DNA from: DASQBT01 sp049578545
GTDB lineage: Bacteria; Pseudomonadota; Gammaproteobacteria; Burkholderiales; Thiobacillaceae
Assembly (NCBI GenBank): GCA_049578545.1
Contig: JBAUMF010000088.1
Coordinates: 10,337-74,336, forward strand
Reading direction: 5' to 3'
DNA length: 64,000 bases
In this document: one piece after another, positions 42,469 through 51,521 of the stretch
How the letters are laid out: each line of letters starts with the position of its first letter
How positions within the stretch are numbered: position 1 is the first letter of the stretch
Made by a program: the position numbers and the translations under genes
Notes under the pieces: model-generated
The model's input: the letters and a program-made list of their open reading frames with translations, nothing else
Database searches by the model: none
Told to the model about the DNA's origin: nothing

Positions 42469-45400
42469 TTGGCCAAATCCATGTTGCTCCTGAACCGACT
42501 GTTGCGCTGGGGCGGGGTTATCCTGCTTTTGGCGATGGTTGGTGCCGGCACTTTGCTGGCTTATTTGTATGTCGTGGTCTTACCGCATATCGCGGATTAC
42601 CGCAGCACACTCGAAAGTCTGCTCTCATCCGCAACGGGGTTTCAGGTGAAGCTGGATGAGGTTGGTGGAGAATGGGGTGGGGCAAGGCCATGGTTTATCC
42701 TCAAGGGCGTTACGCTCTATGACAGGGAGAGCAAGCCTGTTCTCCACTTCGATCGCCTGGAGGGCAAATTTGGCTGGCGCAGCGTGTTTACGCTGGAGCC
42801 GCGATTCCATAGTCTGAATGTGGAAGGTTCCTTGCTTGCCATACGCAGGACGGAACAGGGCAATTATCAGGTGGGGGGCATCGCAATTGATCCCCAGAGC
42901 CCAAGGCACGATTTCTCCGACTGGCTGCTGAAGCAAGGGGAGGTAACGCTGGATGGCCTGACATTGGCATGGATTGATGATTTTAGGCATGCGCCCCCCC
43001 TGGTGCTGTCGAATTTAAGAGTTGATCTAAACAATCTTGGGCCACTTCACAAACTGTTGGTTTCAGCGACTCCACCGGAGGGCTTGGCCAGTTCATTCGC
43101 ACTGGATGCCCAACTGATTGGACGGCAAATCTCCAAGTTCGAGGATTGGTCTGGAACGCTGGAAGGTATTTTTCGTAACCTGAGAATTGAATCACTTTCC
43201 CCTTGGGTCGACTTGTCCTATGTGAAATCGGGACGAGGCGGAGCGGTATTGATCGCGCAACTGCAAAAAGGGCGGATCGTTAGCGTTGATGCCCGATTAA
43301 ACATGGTTGGAGTCACCGCCCAGTCGGATAAGCAAAGCGCACCAATGCGCCTGCAAAAGCTGGTGGGCTTGATTGGCTGGCAATCAAACAACAATGGCCA
43401 GATAGTGAAGATGGGCGGGTTATCGTTCCAGCCCGAATCCAGCCCACTTGTTGGACCCATTAATGGTCAGTTTGGCTGGTCAGCGTCGGGCTACCAGGTC
43501 GCAGTGGATGAATTTGAATTGTCAACCCTAAAACGAGTGATCCCGTTCATTCCGCTTAAGGTGGATTTGCGCGATCGCTTAAGCGCGTTGCAGGCCAAAG
43601 GCCATTTCGACCACTTACAGGCAAGCTGGCAGAAACCGGCGCGTCAGGGAGCACGCGCCTCATTCAGTGTAAGTGGACAATTTCGCCAGCTTGGCTGGGA
43701 GGCTGTCGACAAATGGCCAGGTGCAAAGGGGTTGAGCGGGAGCGTGGACGGAACCCAGGACCAGGGTGAGTTCACTCTCGACCTGAAGTCGGGACAGGTC
43801 AGTCTGCCAGGTGTTTTTAGAGACAAGACAATTGATTGGAACAGAGTGGAAGCCGAGGGTGGCTGGCGCTGGAAAAATGAGGGCTATGAACTCAGGCTGT
43901 CGAATGTCGTCATGGAAAACGCCGACCTGGCAGGCTCGATGGCGGGCACATACTTGATTGGCAACGGTCGCCCCGACAAGTTAGATTTGTCCGGCCGGCT
44001 GGAACGCGCTTTGGGGCCATCGGTTTACAAGTACATCCCGAGTGTGGCGAACGACAACACCTACAATTGGCTCAAGCAGGGCATCGTCGCGGGGGAGGCC
44101 AGCCAGGCAACCTTTGTCCTGCGCGGCGAACCGCGGTATTTCCCGTTCCGCAACGATGCCGGCGGACTGTTTCATATCGACGCCCTGGCGAACGGTGTTG
44201 TCCTTCACTATGCCGCTGACTGGCCTACAATCGACGCCATAGACGGCGAGCTGCGGTTTCGCGGTGGCCAAATTGAAATCCTCTCCGATCAGGCGCGCAT
44301 CTTCAGCGTCCAGCTTCGGGGTGTGCATGCGGTGGTCCCCGATTTCACTTCAACAGAACCCGTTCTGGACGTGAAAGGCGAGGCCAATGGACCACTGAGT
44401 GACTTTGTGCGGTTTGCCAACTTCAGTCCGGTTTCCGATCGAATCGACAACCTTACGGATGAAATGAGCGGAAGCGGTGACATGGCGCTCGCGCTCAACA
44501 TCAAGGTTCCCTTGCGGCACAGCCTTGACACTACAATCGCTGGCAGATTGAGCTTCAACAACGATACGGTGTTTCCGGGGCCGGATATGCCGCGGCTTGA
44601 ACAGGTGAGGGGTCAGCTTGATTTTACCGAGCAGAAGGTAAGTGCGGACCGGATCAGTGCTCATGTGCTGGGCGGACCTGCGGTGATTACAGCGCGAAGC
44701 CAGGATTCCAAAGCGCATGTTTTTGGACAAGGCGTGTTTACTGCGACCGCGCTGGAGACTTGGCTAGGCAAACCCGTTAGTCACTTGCTGACGGGCCAGG
44801 CAGGCTGGAAGGGGGAAATAACGCTTGGGCAGGGGCCTGCAAGTGTCAAGGCTGAATCCAGTCTGGTGGGCTTGGAGTCGAAGCTGCCTGCACCGCTTGC
44901 GAAACGAGCGAACCAATCTGCGTTGCTCAAACTCGAACGGCAACCGCTCAAGGATGGATCAGTTTGGTCGTCGGCCAGTTATGCAAACAAGGTGAACGGC
45001 GTTTGGCTCAGTCAGCCAGGGCCTTCAGGGCTCAAGTTCGATCGAGGCGAAATTCGCTTTGGGGAGAAGGCACAGCTTCCCTGGCAGCCCGGCTTGTTGA
45101 TTAGCGGTTATGTGCGCGATTTTGATCTGGGCCGCTGGCTCGACCTTATGCCGGCTGGAGGGGAGGAGCAGTCGTCGCTGCTGAGTGGCATCAACCTCAC
45201 CTTTGCCAGCCTGGATTTCCTCGGGCGCCGGTTTACGGACATCAATCTCGACGGCAAACTCAAAGGTGGCATTCTCAAGATTAATGTCAGTGGTCAGGGG
45301 GTTGAAGGGAGTGTGGCATACCGGAAAGCGCTGGACGGATCGATTGCCCGGGTGTCCGGTGTGTTCAAGCAAGTCGTGATTCCCGCGCCTATGGGAGGAG

Positions 45401-46272
45401 AACCCGCAGGAGAGAACGCACATCGTTTGGGTACATCGGATTTTCCATCTATGGATCTGTCGGTGGACGACCTGCGCATGGAAGACATGCACCTTGGGCA
45501 TCTTGATGCCTTGGCCCATGGCGGGCAGCAGGGACTGACTATCGATCGGTTGGAACTGGTCAATCCGGACAGCTTGGTGAGTATGCGCGGAGTCTGGAAG
45601 GATGTGGGTCAAGGCGAAACCCGTGTAACCCTGGCTGCCGATATCAAGGATGCGGGCAAAATGCTGGCACGCTATGGTTACCCGGATTCGGTCAAGCGCG
45701 GTAAGGGCAGTGTATCCGGCGAGGTAACCTGGCAGGGGTCGCCGGCAGATTTCGCATTCCGTACCCTGACCGGTACGCTAAATTTCAAGGCGCAGAACGG
45801 GCAGTTTCTCAGGGTCGATCCCGGTGCGGCCAAGCTCCTGGGCATCATCAGCCTGCAATCCATTCCCCGGCGCCTGAACCTGGACTTTCGTGATGTGTTC
45901 AGTGGTGGTTTCGCCTTCGACGAGATTTCCGCTACGCTTAGAATCGTGGCGGGCAATGTATACAGCGATGATTTCCGTATGAAAGGCCCTGCAGCCTCGG
46001 TGAGGATGTCGGGGGTTGCAAGGCTGGCCGATGAGACAGTACAACTCCGGGTCAAGGTTAGCCCCAAACTGTCGGAAAGTGTGGCGGTGGCCGGCGCGTT
46101 GATCGGCGGACCGCTCGCCGGTCTGGGCGCATTGGCCGTTCAGAAAGTGCTGAAAGACCCGTTAGAAGAGGCAACATCATTTGAATATTTGGTCAGCGGC
46201 CCATGGGTCGAGCCCGATGTAACCAAGCTGTCCAAAACCAGATCAGCCAAGGGAAAAGAATCAGACGGATGA
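42469..46272 (+). CDS. yhdP: YhdP family envelope protein
   Basis: A 1267-aa AsmA-like protein with one N-terminal membrane helix (VILLLAMVGAGTLLAYLYVV) and a very long periplasmic beta-rich part. YhdP, with TamB and YdbH, is implicated in carrying phospholipids from the inner to the outer membrane. The C-terminus includes the AsmA-like segment SFEYLVSGPWVEPDV. The likely start is TTG (42469) with an ATG 12 nt later. It overlaps the nitrilase gene by four bases; yhdP-nitrilase-tldD order is common in proteobacteria. Confidence 0.93.
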   Translation: MAKSMLLLNRLLRWGGVILLLAMVGAGTLLAYLYVVVLPHIADYRSTLESLLSSATGFQVKLDEVGGEWGGARPWFILKGVTLYDRESKPVLHFDRLEGKFGWRSVFTLEPRFHSLNVEGSLLAIRRTEQGNYQVGGIAIDPQSPRHDFSDWLLKQGEVTLDGLTLAWIDDFRHAPPLVLSNLRVDLNNLGPLHKLLVSATPPEGLASSFALDAQLIGRQISKFEDWSGTLEGIFRNLRIESLSPWVDLSYVKSGRGGAVLIAQLQKGRIVSVDARLNMVGVTAQSDKQSAPMRLQKLVGLIGWQSNNNGQIVKMGGLSFQPESSPLVGPINGQFGWSASGYQVAVDEFELSTLKRVIPFIPLKVDLRDRLSALQAKGHFDHLQASWQKPARQGARASFSVSGQFRQLGWEAVDKWPGAKGLSGSVDGTQDQGEFTLDLKSGQVSLPGVFRDKTIDWNRVEAEGGWRWKNEGYELRLSNVVMENADLAGSMAGTYLIGNGRPDKLDLSGRLERALGPSVYKYIPSVANDNTYNWLKQGIVAGEASQATFVLRGEPRYFPFRNDAGGLFHIDALANGVVLHYAADWPTIDAIDGELRFRGGQIEILSDQARIFSVQLRGVHAVVPDFTSTEPVLDVKGEANGPLSDFVRFANFSPVSDRIDNLTDEMSGSGDMALALNIKVPLRHSLDTTIAGRLSFNNDTVFPGPDMPRLEQVRGQLDFTEQKVSADRISAHVLGGPAVITARSQDSKAHVFGQGVFTATALETWLGKPVSHLLTGQAGWKGEITLGQGPASVKAESSLVGLESKLPAPLAKRANQSALLKLERQPLKDGSVWSSASYANKVNGVWLSQPGPSGLKFDRGEIRFGEKAQLPWQPGLLISGYVRDFDLGRWLDLMPAGGEEQSSLLSGINLTFASLDFLGRRFTDINLDGKLKGGILKINVSGQGVEGSVAYRKALDGSIARVSGVFKQVVIPAPMGGEPAGENAHRLGTSDFPSMDLSVDDLRMEDMHLGHLDALAHGGQQGLTIDRLELVNPDSLVSMRGVWKDVGQGETRVTLAADIKDAGKMLARYGYPDSVKRGKGSVSGEVTWQGSPADFAFRTLTGTLNFKAQNGQFLRVDPGAAKLLGIISLQSIPRRLNLDFRDVFSGGFAFDEISATLRIVAGNVYSDDFRMKGPAASVRMSGVARLADETVQLRVKVSPKLSESVAVAGALIGGPLAGLGALAVQKVLKDPLEEATSFEYLVSGPWVEPDVTKLSKTRSAKGKESDG

Positions 46273-47228
46273 GTACAACCAGGAACACTAAGACAACGAG
46301 ATCAAGCGTCGCCCGCACCCGTGGCAGCCACAAGAAACCTGTCGCTGCACAACCGGGTACAGTTCGCGTTGCGGCCATACAAATGGCATCCGGACCACAG
46401 GTATCGTCCAATCTCTCCGAAGCGGAGCGTCTGATCGAACAGGCCGCGAATTCAGGAGCAAAGCTGGTGGTGCTGCCCGAGTATTTTGGCATCATGGGGA
46501 TGAAGGACACGGACAAGGTCGATGTGCGGGAAAAGGACGGCAAAGGCCCGATGCAGGATTTCCTCGCGCGCATGGCGAAAAAATACAGAATCTGGCTGAT
46601 AGGCGGCACTGTGCCCATGGAAAGCAGCGTCCCCAATAAGGTCCGCAATGCCTGTCTGGTGTATGACGAGCGTGGCAAGCAGGTGGCGCGCTACGACAAG
46701 ATTCATCTCTTTGGTTTGGATCTGGGCGCAGAACATTACCGCGAGGAAAAGACCATCGAGCCGGGCGATACGGTCGTGGTGGTCAACAGCCCGTTTGGCC
46801 GAATTGGCCTTTCGGTTTGTTATGACCTGCGCTTTCCCGAGTTGTATCGGGCCATGCCCGAGGTGGATCTGATCGTGGTGCCTTCCGCGTTCACTGCCAC
46901 CACTGGCAAGGCGCATTTTGAAACCCTGGTGCGCGCCCGCGCCATTGAGAACGTCGCCTATGTCATCGCCTCAGCCCAGGGCGGCTATCACCTTTCGGGC
47001 CGCGAAACACATGGCGACAGCATGATTGTCGACCCGTGGGGCGTGGTACTCGACCGCCTGCCACGTGGATCCGGTGTGGTGCTGGCGAACATCAATCCCA
47101 AATACCAGACCAGCCTGCGTAAGAGTCTGCCAGCGCTCAAACATCGCGTGCTCGGCATCGAGCCGACACAGGTTGTGACTCTGGAGCGGCGCACAACGCA
47201 AAGCCGCGAGTCCGGCGGCAAGAAATAG
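46269..47228 (+). CDS. carbon-nitrogen hydrolase (nitrilase superfamily)
   Basis: A 319-aa amidohydrolase. The catalytic triad is Glu in VVLPEYFG, Lys in RYDKIHLFG and Cys in GLSVCYDLRFPELYR. The family most likely is the deaminated-glutathione amidase (NIT1/YbeM) type. A basic Lys/Arg/Thr-rich N-terminal extension of about 30 residues precedes the domain. Its ATG overlaps the yhdP stop (ATGA). Confidence 0.93.
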   Translation: MSTTRNTKTTRSSVARTRGSHKKPVAAQPGTVRVAAIQMASGPQVSSNLSEAERLIEQAANSGAKLVVLPEYFGIMGMKDTDKVDVREKDGKGPMQDFLARMAKKYRIWLIGGTVPMESSVPNKVRNACLVYDERGKQVARYDKIHLFGLDLGAEHYREEKTIEPGDTVVVVNSPFGRIGLSVCYDLRFPELYRAMPEVDLIVVPSAFTATTGKAHFETLVRARAIENVAYVIASAQGGYHLSGRETHGDSMIVDPWGVVLDRLPRGSGVVLANINPKYQTSLRKSLPALKHRVLGIEPTQVVTLERRTTQSRESGGKK

Positions 47229-47508
47229 ACAGAATGCACTGATCAAGTCATCCATGAGTCGCGTTGCTGACAAATTTGAAATGACTGCGCAAAGGGTGGC
47301 ACAGGTCGTCTTAAACGTGCGACACAAAGCGGCAAGCCAAAGCAGGCGCTCAGATTTGGCGCAAGCCCCGGGCCACAGGGAGTTGGACGGGCGATCCGCG
47401 TCCTTGGGCCTGGTAGCGTAGAATGACTATAAGCTGCGCCACTCGCCCTGCATCTCCCCCCGCCATGCCGCTTTCGCGGGCAAGCGGGACTTAATCAGAG
47501 GTTCCATC

Positions 47509-48981
47509 ATGAACATAAAAGACACCCAGCCTGCTCTGCAGGTTTCCGAACAGCTTTTCGAAACCGCTCGCGCCACCCTGCTGGCGCCCAATCAGCTCGA
47601 CAGCACTAAGCTGACACCGGTGTTCGGCAAGCTCATGGCCAGCGAAGTTGATTACGCCGACCTGTATTTCCAGTACACCCGCTCCGAGGGCTGGACCCTG
47701 GAAGAGCGGCAGGTCAAATCCGGTAGTTTCAATATTGATCAGGGCGTGGGCGTGCGCGCCGTGTCCGGCGAGAAAACCGCGTTTGCCTATTCCGACGACA
47801 TATCGGTCGATGCTCTTACACAGGCGGCTGATGCCACCCGTGCCATCGCTCGTACTGGCCAGAATCGAAGCGTGCCCGTTGCGGCACAGGGTGCGGGCCG
47901 CAATCTGTATCAGCCTGTCGATCCGCTGGCCAGTTTGCCTGACCCGCAAAAAGTTGCCCTGTTGGAGAAAGTCGAGACCATCGCCAGCAAGCTTGACCCG
48001 CGCGTGATCCAGGTGATTGCCCATCTGGCATCCGAGTATGAGGTGATTTATGTCGCGCGCAGCGATGGCCAGACCGCCGCCGATGTGCGTCCGCTGGTTC
48101 GTTTGTCGGTGCAAGTCATCGCTGAACAGGACGGGCGGCGCGAACAGGGCACCGGTGGCGGCGGTGGACGCTACGATTACAGCTACTTCACCGACGAGCG
48201 TGTGGAGGATTATGCGCGCCAGGCCGTCCATCAGGCGATCACCAATCTTGCCGCCAAGCCAGCGCCTGCCGGCGTCATGCCCGTAGTGCTGGGGCCGGGC
48301 TGGCCCGGCATCCTGTTGCACGAGGCGGTGGGACATGGCCTCGAAGGCGATTTCAACCGCAAGGGTTCATCCGCATTTTCCGGCCGCATGGGCGAACGGG
48401 TCGCATCGCCCGGCGTCACCGTCATTGACGATGGCACGCTGCCGCAGCGGCGTGGTTCACTCAACGTCGACGACGAAGGCAACCCCACACAGTGCACCAC
48501 CCTCATCGAAGACGGCGTGCTGGTCGGCTACATGCAGGACAGCCTCAATGCCCGCCTGATGGGTTTGCCGGTTACCGGCAACGGCCGGCGTGAATCCTTC
48601 GCCCACCTGCCCATGCCGCGCATGACCAATACCTATATGCTGGCCGGCAGCCAGGACCCGCAGGAAATCATTGCCTCGGTAAAGCGCGGCATCTACGCCG
48701 TCAATTTTGGTGGCGGCCAGGTCGACATCACCAGCGGCAAATTCGTGTTCTCCACGGCCGAGGCCTACATGATCGAAAACGGCAAGGTCACCTATCCGGT
48801 CAAGGGCGCCACGCTCATCGGCAACGGCCCGGATGCCTTGACGCGCGTCGAGATGATCGGCAACGACTTGAAGCTCGACCCCGGCGTCGGCACCTGCGGC
48901 AAGGAAGGGCAGAGCGTGCCGGTCGGTGTGGGGCAGCCGACCTTGAGGATAGATGGATTGACGGTGGGGGGGACGGGTTGA
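47509..48981 (+). CDS. tldD: metalloprotease TldD
   Basis: A 490-aa subunit of the TldD/TldE zinc protease, which cleaves unfolded peptides such as microcin B17 precursor and CcdA. The zinc motif HEAVGHGLEGD and the third ligand Cys near the C-terminus (GTCGKEGQSVPVG) are intact. The partner TldE (PmbA) is not in this window. An intergenic stretch of about 280 nt upstream shows no gene. Confidence 0.96.
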   Translation: MNIKDTQPALQVSEQLFETARATLLAPNQLDSTKLTPVFGKLMASEVDYADLYFQYTRSEGWTLEERQVKSGSFNIDQGVGVRAVSGEKTAFAYSDDISVDALTQAADATRAIARTGQNRSVPVAAQGAGRNLYQPVDPLASLPDPQKVALLEKVETIASKLDPRVIQVIAHLASEYEVIYVARSDGQTAADVRPLVRLSVQVIAEQDGRREQGTGGGGGRYDYSYFTDERVEDYARQAVHQAITNLAAKPAPAGVMPVVLGPGWPGILLHEAVGHGLEGDFNRKGSSAFSGRMGERVASPGVTVIDDGTLPQRRGSLNVDDEGNPTQCTTLIEDGVLVGYMQDSLNARLMGLPVTGNGRRESFAHLPMPRMTNTYMLAGSQDPQEIIASVKRGIYAVNFGGGQVDITSGKFVFSTAEAYMIENGKVTYPVKGATLIGNGPDALTRVEMIGNDLKLDPGVGTCGKEGQSVPVGVGQPTLRIDGLTVGGTG

Positions 48982-49051
48982 GGTTGCATTAGTGGGGCAC
49001 ATGGGGCGCAATGCCCTTTGCCTATAGTGCCCAGCATGGGCTTGAGCAAGC

Positions 49052-49351
49052 ATGAACGTTATCTACCAAATCACCTCCCCGAACGGCAAGATATACATTG
49101 GTCAAGATCGAACAAACAGTATCAACTACTTTGGTAGCGCTTCAAGCGAACTGATAGCCAAAGACTTCACGCCAGAACAGCGCCGCAGTTTTACAATCAC
49201 GCGCGATATCCTCTGGCAGTCAGAAACTGCAACTCGCTCCGAGGTATCGCAAGTTGAAATCGAGTTCATTCGGCTCTATGGGTCGAATGATCCATCAGTT
49301 GGTTACAACCAAACTCCTCCATTTTCAACATCATCTGTTACTGAAAAGTAG
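49052..49351 (+). CDS. GIY-YIG domain protein, 99 aa
   Basis: A small protein consisting of one GIY-YIG nuclease-like domain. IYQITSPNGKIYIGQD carries the two diagnostic strands in modified form (IYQ...YIG). Downstream EIEFIRLYGS and GYNQTPP match the later conserved Glu and Asn segments. Base composition is lower in GC than the neighbours, suggesting acquisition. It is followed by repeat-rich DNA. A role as a homing or restriction-type nuclease is possible but unproven. Confidence 0.65.
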   Translation: MNVIYQITSPNGKIYIGQDRTNSINYFGSASSELIAKDFTPEQRRSFTITRDILWQSETATRSEVSQVEIEFIRLYGSNDPSVGYNQTPPFSTSSVTEK

Positions 49352-50079
49352 CGCAATGGCTAATGCCCATTGCAATTGGTTTGCTAACATCCTTGGCCGG
49401 GGGTTGCCCGGCGGCAAGTGACTTTCTCTAGTTTGGCCAAGAGAAAGTTACCAAAGAGAAGGCCACCCCGCTGTGCTGCCCCTTCGAGGTAAACCTCGGT
49501 CGACTGCCTGAATTGGGCGGCTTGCAAACTCGCACGATCTGCTTCGCAGCCACCTGCTTAAACACGCTCGCCTCAACATCCCCCAATTCAGGCATCCGCC
49601 CTCGGCAGCCCAGAGGGGGCATTCCCTTCACCCGGCCCTTCGGCCCACCCTCTCCCCGCAAGCAGGGAGAGGGGAGGGAACGCAACGGGATTGCTTCGTC
49701 GGCCTTGCCTTCGCGCAAAGACGTCATTGCGAGAACCACGTGTTCTTGAGGCCCGTGGCAATCCAGTTGAATCTATCAGCACCGCAATTGCTTCTGGTCC
49801 CCTCTAAAGCTGCCGCAGAAAACAGGCTCAAGCCGGTTAACCGAAATGCGGATGTTCGAGCTTCGCTTCCTAATCAAACATGGCGAAGCGAGTTTCCGTA
49901 TTGCCTGGCCCGAGGCTGTTGGCGAAGGGAAGCCGAAGACCAGCGAAGGCGGGCTTGCGTTTCTTTGGATCCCTTCTTTGCAGAGCACAGAAAGGAAATT
50001 GCTATAGGGCGACCCCGCCAGTTCTCGCTGAGTAGTTCCCAACAGGATTTCCGCCGGGCTGCACCCGGCCCATGAATTC
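49352..50079. other. 728-nt gene-free stretch with inverted repeats
   Basis: No supported gene. It contains short palindromic elements (listed separately) and a REP-like GGGAGAGGG...CCCTCTCC segment near 49647-49680, of a kind usually dispersed through proteobacterial genomes. A related CCCCGGCCCTC...GCGAGGG segment lies at 57398-57430. Confidence 0.55.
49417..49594. repeat. cluster of inverted repeats
   Basis: Three perfect inverted repeats: CTTTCTCT/AGAGAAAG (about 49422-49446); CGAGGT-AA-ACCTCG (49487-49500); and TGCCTGAATTGGG (49505-49517) with CCCAATTCAGGCA (49582-49594). This composition resembles a dispersed repeat or the remnant of a small mobile element. Confidence 0.6.
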
Positions 50080-50658
50080 CTACCCCATCATTTGTTTCAG
50101 CATGCCGACGATGTCGCCGCCACCGGCTGGGATGCTGCCCTGCGGGGTTAGCTTGTTGACGATTTCAGGCAGCAGTTCGGTAAGATGGTGTGCGGCGTCA
50201 TCTTCGGAAACGCCCGCCGCCTGCGCGAGCTGGCCGAGGTGACCGGAAGCGCCCAAGGCCTGTTTGATCTGATCAGCACTGACGGGTTTGTTGTCGCCGT
50301 TTCCGATCCAGGAGGCAACGTGGTCGCCCAGCCCGGCCTTGCGGAACAGGTCCTGAATACCGCTCAGTCCGCCGAGTGCGCCTTCCAGATTTGCCGCTGG
50401 TGCTGCGGCGCTGGCCTGGCTGCCACCACCGCCCAGCATTCCGCCGAGGATGCTGCCCAGGCCGCCGCCGCTTTGGCCTGCACCACCTGTCAGGCTGCCA
50501 AGTATGTTGCCCAGCCCACCACCGCCCTGGCTTGCGCTCGCACCTTTGTTCATCATCATGGAAAGCAGCGCCATCATCAATGCACCCTTGGTACCCATGC
50601 CACCTTGCTGTTGTCCGCTGCCGGTCATGCCGCCCAGAATAGAATCCAGTAGTCCCAT
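50080..50658 (-). CDS. YidB family protein (DUF937)
   Basis: A 192-aa protein with a Gly/Met/Ser-rich N-terminal half (repeated GGLGSILGGMLGGGG-type segments) and the YidB C-terminal domain: DHVASWIGNGDNKPVSADQIKQALG, then LTELLPEIVNKLTPQGSIP. No signal peptide. The GGAG site before the ATG is good. Function unknown; the low-complexity half is typical for the family. Confidence 0.9.
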   Translation of the reverse strand: MGLLDSILGGMTGSGQQQGGMGTKGALMMALLSMMMNKGASASQGGGGLGNILGSLTGGAGQSGGGLGSILGGMLGGGGSQASAAAPAANLEGALGGLSGIQDLFRKAGLGDHVASWIGNGDNKPVSADQIKQALGASGHLGQLAQAAGVSEDDAAHHLTELLPEIVNKLTPQGSIPAGGGDIVGMLKQMMG

Positions 50659-50847
50659 GTGCGCTCCTTGGTAGCTCTCAATTTAGTAGAGCTCTCTTTA
50701 TAACCGGCAACCAATGGGTTGGCTCCATGTTTCCGAAAAATTTACGCTTGACCCTTTGGATACAAGGGACTGGCCAAAACGTCCAATATCCGACTATAAT
50801 AGTCAGGTATTCTGGTCGATCCGGATTAAGTCTTAAGGAGAAATGCC

Positions 50848-51423
50848 ATGTCTGAACAATTACTTGAGGCGGTTCGTACTGGCGATGTGGCCCGGGCCAA
50901 GGAACTGATTGCAGCGGGTGCGGATGCCAAGGCGCGCGACAGTTATGGTGCGACCGCATTGATGAATGCGGCCTATGCCGGCAATCTTGAGATGGTCAAG
51001 ACCCTGATCGCAGCCGGCGGGGATGTGAACGCAACCGATGAACTGGGCTGGAATGCAGTTCACAAGGCGGTCTATAACAGTGATCTCGACAAAGGATTTC
51101 CCGAAGTCGTAGGTGTTCTGGCCAAAGCGGGTTGTGACGTGAACGCCAGGATTGGCTACGGGATCCGTCCGCTAATGCTCGCGGCAGGTTATGGTGAAGC
51201 GGCGGTGTGCCAGGTCCTGCTGGACAACGGCGCTGACGTTCTGGCGCGCAATGATGGCGGGCTGACCGCGCTAATGATGGTGAAAGACAAGTTCTACGTG
51301 GAAGTGATCAACCTGCTGCATGTCGCCGAACGTGACGCAGGGGTGGGTGAAGGCAGTTGCTCGACCAAGAATGCACCAGGTTCCAATGTAGTGACTTTCC
51401 TCAAACCCCTGGCAAGACCCTGA
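50848..51423 (+). CDS. ankyrin repeat protein
   Basis: A 191-aa protein of about five ankyrin repeats: LLEAVRTGDVARAKELIAAGA, YGATALMNAAYAGNLEMVKTL-type and GIRPLMLAAGYGEAAVCQVL. Repeats are about 33 residues long. The ATG has AAGGAG upstream. No signal peptide, so probably cytosolic, mediating protein interactions. A terminator follows. Confidence 0.92.
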   Translation: MSEQLLEAVRTGDVARAKELIAAGADAKARDSYGATALMNAAYAGNLEMVKTLIAAGGDVNATDELGWNAVHKAVYNSDLDKGFPEVVGVLAKAGCDVNARIGYGIRPLMLAAGYGEAAVCQVLLDNGADVLARNDGGLTALMMVKDKFYVEVINLLHVAERDAGVGEGSCSTKNAPGSNVVTFLKPLARP

Positions 51424-51448
51424 CCATTAATCGCGTGCGCATATCGAA

Positions 51449-51473
51449 CAAAGCCCGCTCCATGCGGGCTTTG
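51449..51473 (+). terminator. terminator-like hairpin after the ankyrin gene
   Basis: CAAAGCCCGC (51449-51458) pairs perfectly with GCGGGCTTTG (51464-51473) across TCCAT. The T residues lie partly in the stem, followed by TCGTTTC, so strength is moderate. Confidence 0.7.
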
Positions 51474-51521
51474 TCGTTTCTGGCGCTATGATGTGAAAGT
51501 GACGGACCTGCACTGCAAGTA

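Noticed and set aside
49428..50075. Several reading frames on both strands in the gap before yidB
   Set aside because: They follow inverted repeats and low-complexity DNA and show no ribosome sites.
51424..51521. A cobalamin riboswitch before the B12-dependent reductase
   Set aside because: The interval is under 100 nt and shows only the ankyrin-gene hairpin, without the B12-box.
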